Of a DNA stretch of 64,000 bases, positions 34,429-46,385 are shown one piece after another. How positions within the stretch are numbered: position 1 is the stretch's first letter; every line of letters begins with the position of its first letter. The stretch is from Trametes villosa (Eukaryota > Basidiomycota > Agaricomycetes > Polyporales > Polyporaceae): positions 3,248,001 to 3,312,000 of the forward strand of contig PUDQ02000001.1 in the NCBI GenBank assembly GCA_002964805.2. Reading direction: 5' to 3'. The notes under the pieces were generated by a model, which saw only the letters and a program-made list of their open reading frames with translations, did no database searches and had not been told where the DNA came from. Made by a program: the position numbers and the translations under genes.

Positions 34429-36312
34429 ATGTCTTCCGACAACGGTGTCGCCAACGTGCCTCGAGAGGTCCAGCCCTCGACGGTCAGCAGCACTGCGACC
34501 ATCGCTCTCCCGCCGCCAGCGCGTTTGGATGGCGTCTCCCCGCTCAAGTACGAGCTCCAGAAGTCGTCTCAGAACACTTCCACCGCGGCCTCTTCCATCT
34601 CGGATGGAAAGAGCGTCCTCGATACCGAGAAGGGTGTCATGTCCTGGGAGGGATACCAAGAAGACGAGCTCCCGGAGAAGACCCAGGCACCCTGGTTGCG
34701 CAACGTGCGCTTCCAGATCTTCTCCCTCTACCGCCGGCTATTCGGCATCGTCTTCATCACCAACATGGCCGTCTTCATCGCCACCTGCGTCAAGGGCGGC
34801 GTCGACGGGGCCGACGCGCAGTTCCTCGGGAAGGTCGCTATTGCGAACATTTTCGTCGCCATTCTTATGCGCCAGGACTACGTGATCAACGCGTTCTTTA
34901 CCGTTGCCTGTGCCGCACCGCAGTCGTACGTATAGCCGATCATCGTCTCTATCTTTGCACTGACAGCGTCATAGATGGCCTCTCTGGATCCGCCGCATCC
35001 TCGGCCGCGTCTACACCATCGGCGGCAGTAAGTACCTGGCGCTATCAGCTCAGTTTGAGTTTACTGACATCTGTGCGCTTCTAGTCCACTCCGGTTGCGG
35101 TGTGAGCGGCACTGTCTGGATCATCCTCTTCGCCGCACAGGCAACTCGCCAGTTCCTGAGGCACGACCACGTACGTCTATGATCTTCTTGCAGTCATTAT
35201 GTGGCCTTGCTCACCTCGCTCCAGATCACCGTCCCCACACTAGTGTTCACGTACATCATCCTCGCCCTCCTCCTGGGGATTCTCGTGTTCGCGTACCCGC
35301 GGCTGCGTACGCGTCGCCATGATACCTTCGAGATGACGCACCGTTTCCTGGGTTGGACCGCGATTGCGCTCGTCTGGTGCCTGGTGAGTAACAGCGTCTG
35401 CGCCGCAGAACTTGAACAAATACTGATTGATCGGCTCGGGCTCGTAGATCATCTTCCTTATCAGGGACTACCAGCAGCCCGGACAGACCCTCGGGCAGGC
35501 CGTCGTGCGCTCGCCGCCGTTCTGGCTGGTGCTCATCATGACCGGCTCCATCATCCTCCCGTGGCTCCGCCTCCGGAAGGTGCCCGTCCGCGCCGAGGTC
35601 CTCTCCCAGCACTGCGTCCGCCTCTACTTCGACTACGGTGAGTTATCCTCCGCACATACCCGCCTCCGTTCACGGGCTCACGCGGCCCTGCCACAGTGGA
35701 CACCCACCCCGGGCACTTCACGCGCATGTCGCTCAGCCCGCTCACGGAGTGGCACTCGTTCGCGACGATCTCCGTGCCCGGCCAGAAGGGCTACTCCGCC
35801 GTCGTGTCGCGCGCGGGCGACTGGACGAGCGAGCGGATCGCGAACCCGCCGGAGAAGCTCTGGGTGCGCGGCGTGCCCTGCTATGGTGTCGTCCGCGTCA
35901 CGCCGCTATTCCGCCGCGTGCTCCTCGTTGCGACTGGCAGCGGCATCGGCCCGATCGCGCCCGTGCTCTTTGCGCAGAAGACGAAGCTGCAGCTCTTGTG
36001 GACCGCACCTGCCGTCCGGAAAACGTTCGGCGACAAGCTCGTCGACTCCCTGTATGCGGTCAACCCGAGCGCGGTCATCTACGGTAAGCATATCACATGT
36101 GTTTTCGGGCGACGGTGAGGCTGACGGACACGGCGTGCGTAGACACCCGCGAGCACGGCAAGCCCGATATGGTGAAGCTCGTCCACCGCATGGTGCGCGA
36201 GTTCGACGCAGAGGCAGTGGTCATCATCTCCAACGAGCCCCTCACGAAGAAGGTCGTCTACGGGATGATGAGCCGCGGTATCCCTGCCTTCGGCGCCATC
36301 TGGGACTCGTGA
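34429..36312 (+). CDS. TmpA-like integral membrane reductase-type protein
   Basis: Starts at ATG 34429 with ~90 disordered residues. The membrane part has FGIVFITNMAVFIATCV, a GGIHSGCGVSGTVWIIL helix, ITVPTLVFTYIILALLLGIL, a THRFLGWTAIALVW helix and FWLVLIMTGSIILPWL. The His in the second and fourth helices could be heme ligands, as in ferric-reductase-like folds. The C-terminal part looks like an FAD/NAD(P)-binding module (VLLVATGSGIGPIAPVL, a nucleotide-binding loop, and VVIISNEPLTKKVV). Six short introns were followed, the first 34926-34974. Aspergillus TmpA, which affects conidiation, is the nearest named protein I can suggest; its fungal relatives are otherwise uncharacterised. Confidence 0.7.
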
Positions 36313-37049
36313 ACGACGAGCGGGACGGCGCTTGTATACGACTCTGGCACGACTCGACTCTTATTACTCACACGCTTCGCTAGACGGGGACTGTACGCCC
36401 CACGGAGCATTATTTACGACTCGGCATAGAGTGGGTTCACCCCCTGTATGTATTGTATGACCTTCGCCCTACAATTTGTATCATTTTGATTATTGTTATC
36501 CGCCTGAGCCCGGAGTGGGAGTGAGAGGAGCGCCGGCCCCTCGTGTAGCGTAAGTCGCATAGTGTGCCGTCATCTTCCAGCGATCGATGGTAGCTCAAGG
36601 TACTCCTTACCGCAGTATGTACGCAGCTCATCCCGCGATGTATCCAGCGCTCATTGATGTACATCGGGCAGATGCCGGTATGCATGGCGCCTGTGGCGGT
36701 CAGCTGTCCTCGTGAACGTAGACACCTGCCAAAACGGGCTGTGCACCCCTGTTGCACGGTGTGGACTCGCCTCTCGGCGTCGGCCCCTCCTTCATTCCGG
36801 GCCTACAGGTGCCCCATGATTCCGCCGTGACAGACATATACCACGTCGCACGAGCGGACGACACGCTCCTGTTCTTCTCGCCATCACCACCGCCTTCCCC
36901 GACCGCACCCGCGCGTTCGAGTCGTGTGCTGCACCGAAGCTGTCCACTCGCCAACAGACGCGGAATCGAAATCCACGCAGGGCTCGCACTAACTGCGGAT
37001 CAAACAGTCACAGCCACACGTCCACCCGGTAAACCGCCCTGCTGCAGCG
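36313..37049. other. Intergenic spacer, no gene seen
   Basis: About 740 bp between the TmpA-like stop and the AidB-like start. It probably holds the AidB-like promoter. A CT-rich stretch lies near 36,860-36,910 but no TATA box is obvious. Confidence 0.45.
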
Positions 37050-39300
37050 ATGCGCGTTGACGAAGGCTTCCAGCCGGTGAGATATGGAGGGAGCATATGG
37101 CGGACGTCCTGCTCACATGTGTGCATCAGGTTCCATTTGTTGAGGGGAACCCATACACCACCGACCCCGTTCTGCCCACGCTTCTGAAGCGTATCCTTCC
37201 GGGAGATGTGTTCCCGGAGGTCGACGCGGATTTGGAGCGCTTCGGTGGAGAGGTCCTGACCAGTGGGTTCTATTACCGACCGCCGCCGTGTCTATGAGCT
37301 ACATTCGCTGACATATGGATTTTGACAGCCGTGCGTGAGCTGAGCAAGCACGCCACGCCGCCCCAGCTCATCCAATATGATTCTTGGGGTCGGCGCGTGG
37401 ACGAGCTGCGCACGTCAGAAGGCTGGCGCGGACTCAAGGAGCTGTTCCAGCGCGAGGGCACCGTCGCCATCGCGTACGAGCGCAAGTACCGCGAGCACAG
37501 TAGGCCATATGGGTTTGCGAAGCTGTTTATCAGCGTTGCTGACTCGGAGGTGGTGGGTGCACTCTGCTATCTCACATGCAGCTTCAGGAGGATGACGAGG
37601 TTTGCATTGTTAGATCGACTGCCCGCTGAGCATGACCGATGGTGTTGCGCGTGGTGCGTATTCGTTTGAATGGACACGCGTGTTTCACCTGTCTTATCGT
37701 TCACCCGGGTAGTTCTCGAACTCGTCGGCACGCCCAAATTGAAGGAAGAGATTTTGCCTAGGCTCATCAGGTATGTTGTACCACATGCTGCTTCATGAAG
37801 AGAACCATGCTGAGGCGTGTGCGCCCAGCCGAGATCCGGCACAAGCGTACACTGGGGGGCAATGGATGACAGAGGTTCGTAATCTCCGTGACTATGGCTT
37901 AGATCCTCCAACTCACCTGTGCGTAGCGGCCAGGCGGCTCGGACGTGTCCCGGACAGAGACGGTCGCCTCGCCCGTCCCAGGCGTGACGTCCGCCTACGG
38001 ACCGCAGTACAAGATCGACGGCTTCAAATGGTTCTCAAGCGCCACCGATAGCGATGTGGCGCTCGCCCTCGCACGCACTGGGCGTCCCGAGGACGGGTCC
38101 CGCGGGCTCTCCCTCTTCCTCATCCCCGTGCGCCTGCCGCTCGTGCGCCCCGCCGGCGCCCCGCGCCCGTCCGCGCTCACGAACAACATCCACATCCACC
38201 GCCTGAAAAATAAGCTCGGGACGAAGATCGTGCCGACGGCGGAGCTCTCCATCCAGGGCGCGGACGCGTTCCTGCTCGGGCAGCCGAACCAGGGCGTGAA
38301 GCTCATCACGCCCGTGCTCAACATCACGCGCACGCACTCCGCGCTCGGCTCGGTCGCGTACCTCCGCAAGTGCCTCGCGATCGCGACCGCGCATTCGCAC
38401 GGACGCGCAATTAGGGGCGGGAAGCAGCTCCTGCGGGATACGCCACTGCATGTGGCGGAACTCGCGAAGCTGCATGTGCTGTACCGCGCGCTCGTGCACT
38501 TCGTGTTCGGGTCGATCGTCTTGCTTGGGAAGAACGAGTGCGGGGTGGCGACGGAGAGCGAGGGCTTGCGCTTGAGGCTGCTGACGCCTGCGATCAAGGC
38601 CTTCGCCGCGGATAAGTGTGCAACTGCCATGGAGGAATGCATGACCATGCTGGGTGGCGAGGGGTACATGGAGGAGAACGGGATTACCAAGTGAGTTCTG
38701 TGGCATGGAAGGACGTAGAGTACGGCAACTTACCCGGAGTGCAGGTTGATCCAAGATGGCTTAGTTGAGAAGATCTGGGAGGGCACTATCACCGTGCTCT
38801 CCTTGGACCTGGTGAGAGTGGTGGAGAAGTCAACCGCCCTCGATGCTTTCGTCAAGGTGCGTGCTATTCGTTCATCACAACCTGGCGTGAACGGCCGCTA
38901 ACGTGATGTACAGTGGGCCAACGACATCCTCGACTCGTGCCCTAACCCGCTAGCTCAAACTCTTGCAGAGCCGCTGGCGTTCCTCCGCAAAGCACTGCTC
39001 GCGCTGGTGGACACATACAAGACTCCTATGCAACCCCTCGTGATCCGCCCGGCGCTGTTCGTCTTCTGCCATGTCGCATCTGCCGCGTACCTCCTGGAGC
39101 ACGCTATCTGGTCTGCGAAGACGTCGGAGCCTGGCCACGAGATCGACGCCGAAGCCTTCAAGCGGTGGGTCCTGGAAGGCGGACTCGACGTGGCCTTGGA
39201 GAACGTGCGCCGGGCGAAGGCCACATCGCAGGATCGCACACAGACGGATTCGGCCATTGTCTACGGCACCAAGTCTGGCAAGGTTGGGGCGCGTTTGTGA
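37050..39300 (+). CDS. AidB-like acyl-CoA dehydrogenase
   Basis: A flavoprotein dehydrogenase of the AidB branch. Bacterial AidB is induced by alkylation stress; the fungal substrate is unknown. The start is ATG 37050: a 27-nt first exon reading MRVDEGFQP and a 53-nt intron (37077-37129) lead into VPFVEGNPYTTDPVLPTLLK. Further exons give FISVADSEV, CPLSMTDGVARVLELVG, GGQWMTERPGGSDVS (the flavin-site loop), FKWFSSATDSDVALALARTG, LGTKIVPTAEL and the family end motif GGEGYMEENGITK with KIWEGT. About nine introns. The stop is 39298-39300, and NAS2 converges ~245 bp away. Confidence 0.88.
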
Positions 39301-39545
39301 AGCGGGGAGTTTCGCGCTGTGCTCGAGTATCTGGCATCGATGTAACGGAATGCTATATGGACGGAAGGGAACAAGGACTGTTATACATTGCAATACAGAC
39401 CTTTACTGCTACAGCACTATTGACGGAGAAGTGAACACAATTACATCCAGAAAGAGGCGAGAGCTATGCCGGGTAGGGCACGAGATGGCATCTTAGGAAG
39501 GTGTTGTTAGCTTGAGGATCTCGACATACGACAGCATAAATAAGC

Positions 39546-40267
39546 TTACCCTAGTAGACCACGACCGCCCCAGCCGCGTCGCGGAACGAAGGCGAGCCTA
39601 ACCCTGCGATCTTCCGACCGTAGCACCTCGATGATGACCTCTTGCTGTATATGAATCGGTCAGTGACGGGAAGAACTGCGTGTATGGCAGAAACTAACGT
39701 TCTCTTGAGCAGCTACGAGTTCGGCTAAGGGCTGTAATGACGAAGTTGCAAAGGATGCCTTGGTGAGAGGTCCGAAGGATATGACGAGATCCTCCCGCAA
39801 TAGTCCCTGACGCAAAAGATCAGTAACTAGACGCGTCATATGCTGCAGATACTACTTACCGCTGTGGCAGCAGGGCTCCCCGGTGCAACGCCATCCACCC
39901 TTGCAAACGGCTGCGTAGTGGCGTCGGATTCACGTCCAGACGAAGGTTCTGCGGTGGGTGGTTGTGACTGTGCGCTCGGATCATAGACCGTTTGTAGCGC
40001 GAGCATGATCTTGTCCATGAGAGCCTTGAGGTCGTTTCGTAGCTCGATGATCCGCACGCGTGCATGGCGCACGGCCCAGATGTCCACATCTGCTCTGGGG
40101 AAGCCCTCAGGATCGACGAGAGGGGTGTCCATAGTCACGGAGTTGCTTTCCAAGATCTCGAGCTGGACCTCCATCTCGGCTTCGATGGCCTCCTTGCGGG
40201 CCATGAGTGAGCGGACATTATCGGCGGCAGCGGTGTTGTTCATGCGTGGAGGTAGCGTAAATCCCAT
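39546..40267 (-). CDS. NAS2: 26S proteasome assembly chaperone NAS2/PSMD9 (p27)
   Basis: Helps assemble the proteasome base by holding Rpt5. Exons are 40267-39860, 39806-39699 and 39644-39546. Residues ~15-120 form an alpha-helical coiled-coil (SLMARKEAIEAEMEVQLEIL, then RHARVRIIELRNDLKALMDK) around a DPEGFPRADVDIW loop that is typical of the family. The PDZ-like C-terminus reads GLLREDLVISFGPLT and ends RRGWGGRGLLG. Length (~180-200 residues) and domain order match the family. The promoter faces ALG6, with ~190 bp between starts. Confidence 0.92.
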
Positions 40268-40458
40268 TGCAGGCGGTGGTCGCGGTTAGAAAGCAGCGGG
40301 CGTTACAGTAGACGCGTCTCGCTTACGCGTGCATTAGAGTCAGTTCTAATGCAGACTTATCCTGCGCAAGTAAGGAATCACTAACTCGACGCGCCACGGG
40401 CAGCGCCCTGCATTCACGCTCTCGACAGCCACCACGTCGCTGCATTGTCCTCCTCTAC

Positions 40459-43135
40459 ATGGACGAGTTCACTCAGGGAAGCTACTCTCTGCAACCCAAG
40501 CCGCGCCTACGAAAGGCCTCCTTCAACTCGCAGACATCTGCTCAGACCGTCCCCGTCAACTGGGCCCAGAGGGCAACCACACCAGTCTTGAGACACCGGC
40601 TGTCCACCACGAGCATTCGTAGCGACGCGTGCGTAATATCCCCGTATTGTTTGCATTTGGAGAAATGCCTGAGTGAATGGAGGTATGGATTAGCTCGGAG
40701 ACGGACCGCTCAGAGATCGTTGCGCCTGTCCCCCGAAGACATCACATCCTACAGACCTCGGAAAGCCGACATTGGCTTGGAACACCTCCACTCTCTCCCC
40801 GTTCCCGCGCAGCATCGCCACTATCTGCCACTGCTACCTCTCCTTCTCGCAAGAGGCTCAACCCAAGCCTTAGCTTCAATTCCCTACACGCCCAAGAAGG
40901 ACGTGGAACGTCTGCATCACACCACTCAGCCTTCTCAAGGAGCGCTCGCAAGCCGGAGGACGAGGGAGGATCGGCCAAGAGGCTACTAAGGTGGATGCAT
41001 CATGAACACATGAAGGCATGGATCACGCCTTGCCTGGTATTAGCGTCCATATGGGTGAAGTGGGCGGTAGGACTAGGATCATACTCTGGTCTGCTCAATC
41101 CGTATATTTCTACCAATGGCACCATATTCACAGCACAAACAGGTCAGGGGACGCCGCCTATGTATGGCGACTACGAGGCTCAGAGACATTGGATGGAGCT
41201 GACTATCCATCTACCAATCCGGCATTGGTATACGTATGATCTCCAGTACTGGGGACTCGACTACCCCCCACTGACGGCATATGTCTCGTGGTTATGCGGC
41301 GTATTGTAGGTACTATGATATTGTGCCAGCAACTCCCGCTTACTTGCATACAGAGGCGCATGGATAGATCCTTCTTGGTTTGCACTCGACCGGTCTCGTG
41401 GGATCGAAACACCTGGCAGCAAAGTGTTCATGCGATTCACCGTGCTGGCCTTCGACACCTTGATCTATGTTCCCGCTCTTCTGATGTTCGCTAGGATCTG
41501 GCAGGGCACCCGTTCCGCGCGAAGACAGGTGACACGATGTCCTCTGCCTTCGACCGACCTACTCTCTAACCCAGATTCTCGTTCATAGGAACTAGCACTT
41601 GTGACATTGCTGTTCCAGCCGGCGTTGGTCCTCATCGACTTTGGTCACTTCCAGTACAACTCCGTCATGCTGGGTGAGTCCAATAATGCCTAGGTCCGCC
41701 TGCTTGTAGCTGTTGTAGCTAATGCTAGCCGTTCAAGGCTTTACGCTGCTGGCGGCGAACTTCTTTGCGGCTGAGCAAGATCTCCTCGGCGCCATCTGCT
41801 TCGTCCTGAGTCTCGGTTTCAAGCAAATGGCGCTATACTACGCCCCCGCGATCGGATCATACCTCTTGGCCAAATGCTTATACCTGGGTCCCTCCGAAGG
41901 GTACGTCACGTCGTTCTTTTCCTGCGTTATTTCAACCCTCATAGCGCCCATCGTCAGCTCAAGACTATTCTTGCGGCTCGCCGCGATCACAACCGTGTCA
42001 TTCGTTATCCTCTTTCTACCTTTCCTCCCGCCATTCGCCCCCATTTCATCTATACTGGACCCCATCACCCGCATATTCCCGTTCAACCGCGGTCTTTTCG
42101 AAGACAAGGTCGCAAACTTCTGGTGCGCTTCGAACGTCGTCCTGAAATGGAAACGCTGGGCCCCCCAAGGCCTCCTTGTGAAGCTGTCCGCTGCTCTCAC
42201 AGCCCTCGGTTTCCTCCCTGCCGTCGCGACACTGCTCTACAGCGGGTACAAGCTTCAGCCTCAAGGTGCTCTCCGTGACGACAAATCGAAATCTACGCAA
42301 CCCACGCCTCTCCTGCCTTTGCTCCCCTATGCTCTGCTCACGTCATCGCTATCGTTCTTTCTCTTCTCCTTCCAAGTCCACGAGAAGACCATTCTAGTGC
42401 CGCTTCTCCCTATGACCCTGTTGCTGTCGGGATCATCGCCCGATGAACAAACATTTGAACTCGGTATGCTTATGAACAACGTCGCGGTATTCAGGTAGCC
42501 TTTTCCCTTGCACCTTCTCCATGACCTCGCTGATTAGCGTTTGTTCGCAGTATGTGGCCTCTCCTCAAGCGAGACGGACTCGGAGTGCAATATGTCGCTC
42601 TCCTCGTCCTCTGGAATCACTTCATCGGCTACAATCCCTTCCAGATTACCAAGAGCTCGTTGCTGCGATACCTCTCTACGGTAAGTCTACAGACCTACGG
42701 ACGTCATGGGAAATTCTGACCTGTGTTTCCTAGGCGATATATGCGACCTGTGCCGTGCTACACGTCGCCGAGGCTCTGTTCACCCCCCCCGCCCGCCTCC
42801 CCGACCTCTTCCCCGTTCTCAACGTGCTCGTAAGCACCCCTGTCTTCGCCCTGGTTTGGCTCTGGAGCATCAAGCGTGGCGTCGAGGTCAGCTGGGCTCT
42901 CGGCGGCCTTGGTTCGCGCTCGACCACGAATGCGTCTCAGAGCACGGCGGCGAGGAAAACTCTGCCTTTCCCCTCCGACAGCCGCCCCGACTTGGGCGTA
43001 GGCAACGGAGAGACGCCTGGCGATGGAGTGCCATCATCGACATCCATCCGAGGCCCTGGCTTCCGCGCGGTGAGCTTGGGCTATGCGGAGGGTCGCAGGA
43101 GGAAGGTTAGGAGCGGGAGTGTGGATATTCACTAG
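40459..43135 (+). CDS. ALG6: ALG6 dolichyl-P-Glc:Man9GlcNAc2-PP-dolichol alpha-1,3-glucosyltransferase
   Basis: Adds the first glucose to the lipid-linked oligosaccharide in the ER lumen during N-glycan synthesis. The first ~130 residues are a disordered Ser-rich segment, longer than in yeast. The conserved lumenal loop has [19 protein letters not shown] with the catalytic Asp, then [19 protein letters not shown]. Membrane helices follow ([55 protein letters not shown]). Later motifs are [17 protein letters not shown] and [16 protein letters not shown], both diagnostic of ALG6/ALG8. A Ser-rich C-terminal tail ends SVDIH. About ten short introns. Domain order is complete. Confidence 0.92.
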
Positions 43136-43457
43136 ACATGGCGTGTTGTATGATGTATGCGGATCTGTCGAGTGTTGGATTTACTTGGGGATACCTGTGT
43201 TGCGCATTCCTGGTCCTGTGTCGAGGTAATTCTACGCAGCGAGCGAGTGCGAATCGCCATGGCATAATCCCGGAAGTTGAGAATATGATATCAGGCGAGG
43301 TACCCGCAGTATATGCCACAAGCCCTCCAAAGAGTCGGACGCTCGAATCATTCTTACTGACTTTCCCGATGCGGAACGGTTTCTTGGGTTGTGGGCGCGC
43401 AGATGCTCCTTCGTCCCAACCACAACTTCGCACCCCTCCAACCAGAGCCCGCGGATT

Positions 43458-44599
43458 ATGGCTGAAGCTACCCACGACGATAGCTCCGCCGGCTTCTATC
43501 CCACCTATCAGGCGATGACAGCCTGTCTGCGGAAAGTGCACAGCTTGAAGCATGTTCCTCGAGAAAAGCTTGTTCAGTTCTGCATGGACATCTGCGTAGT
43601 CGCGTGCGGTATCAGGTGCAGCTCCTCCGCAGTACTTTCGCGGCGCATCATGCTTATAGAACGTATTTGCTTCAGCTAGATGGGGATACCTGTTCGATGC
43701 GTTCGGCGTCCGTGACAAGCGCAAGACAATCAAAGAGGTCCTCGCGGATTGTGTAAACCTTCTACGCGAGGTAAGGGATTGTTTGCTCTCATGTGGGCAA
43801 TTTAGCGTGGACACATAGGTGTCGCAGTATGTTAGCCAACCAGAGTCCTCGTAATTCGCAATGCGATGATTCGTCGGGACTCATAACTCTCCACAGGATG
43901 TTCCAAGGTTCCACGCCGTTTGCCTCGTACATGAACCAACCTCGGACCAGCTATTCTTTGTCAACACGAACCAGCTGCTGAGCCGAACATCCTCAAGCAC
44001 CGGATCAAGTCACTCCAGGACAATCGAAGATATAATGTCTTCGACGAGCTTCGTCCAAGTGAAAGGCTCGTCCGCGAAGGTTCGTTGTGTTCGGCTTGGG
44101 AATACCATCTGTACCCTTTGCAATCGGCTTACCGATTCAGCAGACATGTACGCCTCCCCCTGGACTGCAGTCATTGCTTGGAGAGCTACAGTCCCGACTC
44201 CACGGCGATCCACAGCAAGTACTTACCTTGCCGGAGGACGAACGCACAAAAGATCTCGGAACCATGGTCGCATTCGCCGCATGCATACTCGAGTTCCCTG
44301 TGGCTTACGTCCCGACCTTCGATAGCGGCGGCGGCGGATTCCTTGCGGGCGTTGCGCTTGACGTCTACGAGTGCATACTGAAGGCAGACGTTTCCATCGG
44401 CCACGATCTTCCTAGGACGCACGTCATGCTCAAGTTCTCGTGTCCACAGGCCGTCGCGACGACTAGGCCCGAGTTGCACGCGGAGGCGGTGATTAGCAGG
44501 CTGCAAATCCGTTTCGAGGAAAGACTGGCGAGGGCAGCTTTCCCCGGAAAGATGGCAGTTCGTCACTCCGTAGAGACGTTGGATAGGGTAGCGTTATAA
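43458..44599 (+). pseudogene. Uncharacterised conserved gene, apparently frameshifted
   Basis: Exon 1 starts at ATG 43458 (43458-43613) and continues RWGYLFDAFGVRDKRKTIKE, then EDVPRFHAVCLVHEP. Two places lack an intron that could explain a frame change: near 43,979-43,981 and near 44,080, 99 nt apart, each equal to a missing base. Between them a third frame reads PNILKHRIKSLQD and FDELRPSERL; after the second, FVVFGLGIPSVPFAIGLP. The remainder is open to 44599 (LHAEAVISRLQIRFEERL). It could be a UPF0739/C1orf74-like protein, but this is tentative. The shifts could be sequencing errors, since the rest looks intact; otherwise the gene is broken. Confidence 0.5.
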
Positions 44600-45148
44600 T
44601 TATTAGGTATCTGCAAGCTTGTACTGGCAACGTCAAGACGACAGCTACAGGTAAGCTAATGCTTGTGCGCCAGCGCGAGGCCCAACGAACCCGAGAAATT
44701 GTTGAACTGACGGCATATTCTGGAACCGCATAACAAATGACCTCCTAAGGGCCGAAACACATTCATAGAGCTGGCACAGGTATTGTACAGAGCTGCAGCG
44801 AGTCGAGAACTAGCACCAAGATGCCCGGGAGTGGGCCGAGACCGCGGTTGTACCGTGTCATTGTGACCAGCCATGAGAAAGACGATGCAGAGGAGAATCC
44901 AGTGGGTATTGTGCCGATGAGTGGGATGTGGAGGATGAAGGGGACACTAGTGTCCGCGGTGGCTGAGCGCCGAGAAGGCAGAAGGTTTGGGAGAATGTGA
45001 CGTGACCAGTGACCGTGACGTTACCCATCTCTCGGGAATCCCCGACAAAAACTGGCAAGCTGAGGTGATTAGAGTTCAGCCACCCCTCCCTCTCATACCG
45101 CACGATACTGGCGACCCGGATCGGGAACGACAAACTCAAGACTTCAAG
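44600..45148. other. Intergenic spacer, RPL17 promoter region
   Basis: About 550 bp with no coding content that I recognise. It lies directly upstream of the ribosomal-protein gene start at 45149 and probably carries its promoter. Confidence 0.45.
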
Positions 45149-46046
45149 ATGGGTACGTAGGCTGAAACTATGCTCGTATGTGCGACGGAGGAGTGCTCAC
45201 GCTAGACCTCTCCATGCAGTCCGTTACGCCGCCGCCGCCACTGCCACCAACCCCGAGAAAAGTGCGTCGAGAGAGGCGGAAGTTATGCTTGGAGTTTGGC
45301 GGGAACTGATGGTGTGTGCGGCGCGTTTGCAGCCTCCCGCGCTCGCGGCGAGTACCTCCGGACGCACTTCAAGAACATGCGCGAGGTCGCGGCTGCCTTG
45401 ACGGGTCAGTGGTTTGGATTTGGGACGGAAGTGCCGCAGGGAGACTGAAGGGTGAAACCGTGTCGCAGGCCTCAAGCTCACGAAGGCGTACACCTACCTC
45501 GCCGACGTCAAGGAGCACAAGCAGGTCATCCCCTTCCGCCGCTTCTCCGGTGGTGTCGGCCGCGCGAGCCAGGCGAAGCAGTTCAAGGCGACTCAGGGTG
45601 CGTCATAGTTGCGTTTTGCTCGGTAAGTCTCGCCGTACTCAAACGCGGGTAACGCGCAGGTCGCTGGCCCGAGAAGTCCGTCAAGTTCATCCTCCGCCTC
45701 CTGAAGAACGCCGAGTCGAACGCGGACGCGAAAAACATTGACGTCGAGGATCTCTTCATCAAGAACATCGTCGTTCAGCAGGCTCCCGTATGTTCACATT
45801 AGCATGGCCTACGCGTACCCTTCTCACTCATTTGTTCTTGCTCAGAAAACCCGCCGCCGCACATACCGTGCCCACGGTCGCATCAACCCTTACCAGGGTC
45901 ACCCTTGTCACGTCGAGATCATCCTCTCGGCGTCCGATGCTGAGGTTGAGCGCGCCAAGGACAAGGATGTTGTCGCTGCTTCTTCGTTCTCCGGCCTCAA
46001 CAGGCGGCAGGTCGCCCGCAGGCGGATCGAGGCTGCGCGCGCATAA
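45149..46046 (+). CDS. RPL17: Cytosolic large-subunit ribosomal protein uL22 (L17)
   Basis: Lines the peptide exit tunnel of the 60S subunit. The first coding exon has only 4 nt (ATG plus the first base of codon 2), split by an intron (45153 to about 45219). The next exon begins VRYAAAA. Further exons carry [56 protein letters not shown] and [18 protein letters not shown]. The last exon is [20 protein letters not shown], then EIILSASD. Six introns of roughly 50-120 nt. Length (~185 residues) is standard. Confidence 0.95.
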
Positions 46047-46385
46047 GCTCGTTCTGTGCTGCGATTGAGGGGAGGCCGAGGTGCGGGGGGAGTGTAGGTG
46101 GGAGCCATGCCATCTGCTTGCGATGCCGTGCGTGGCCATCGTTGTCTTCATATGTATGCGTATGCCATGTCGTCAAAACGAGAACAGACCACGCGATACT
46201 ATACACATGGGTTATGCATATTCTCTCTTTCGGACGTAGCCTGCTCTTCGAATGACGTTCACTAGCATGGCGGAGAGTGGGTATGGCACAGATAGCGTAC
46301 TAATACAGGACAGCACGAGTACAATATCACAGCAGGCGTTAGATGCAATGTACGAGTCTCGACGAGTAGAGATGGGGCTGGGGCA

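Noticed and set aside
40005..40289. Plus-strand ORF over NAS2
   Set aside because: Shadow of the conserved coiled-coil exon on the other strand.
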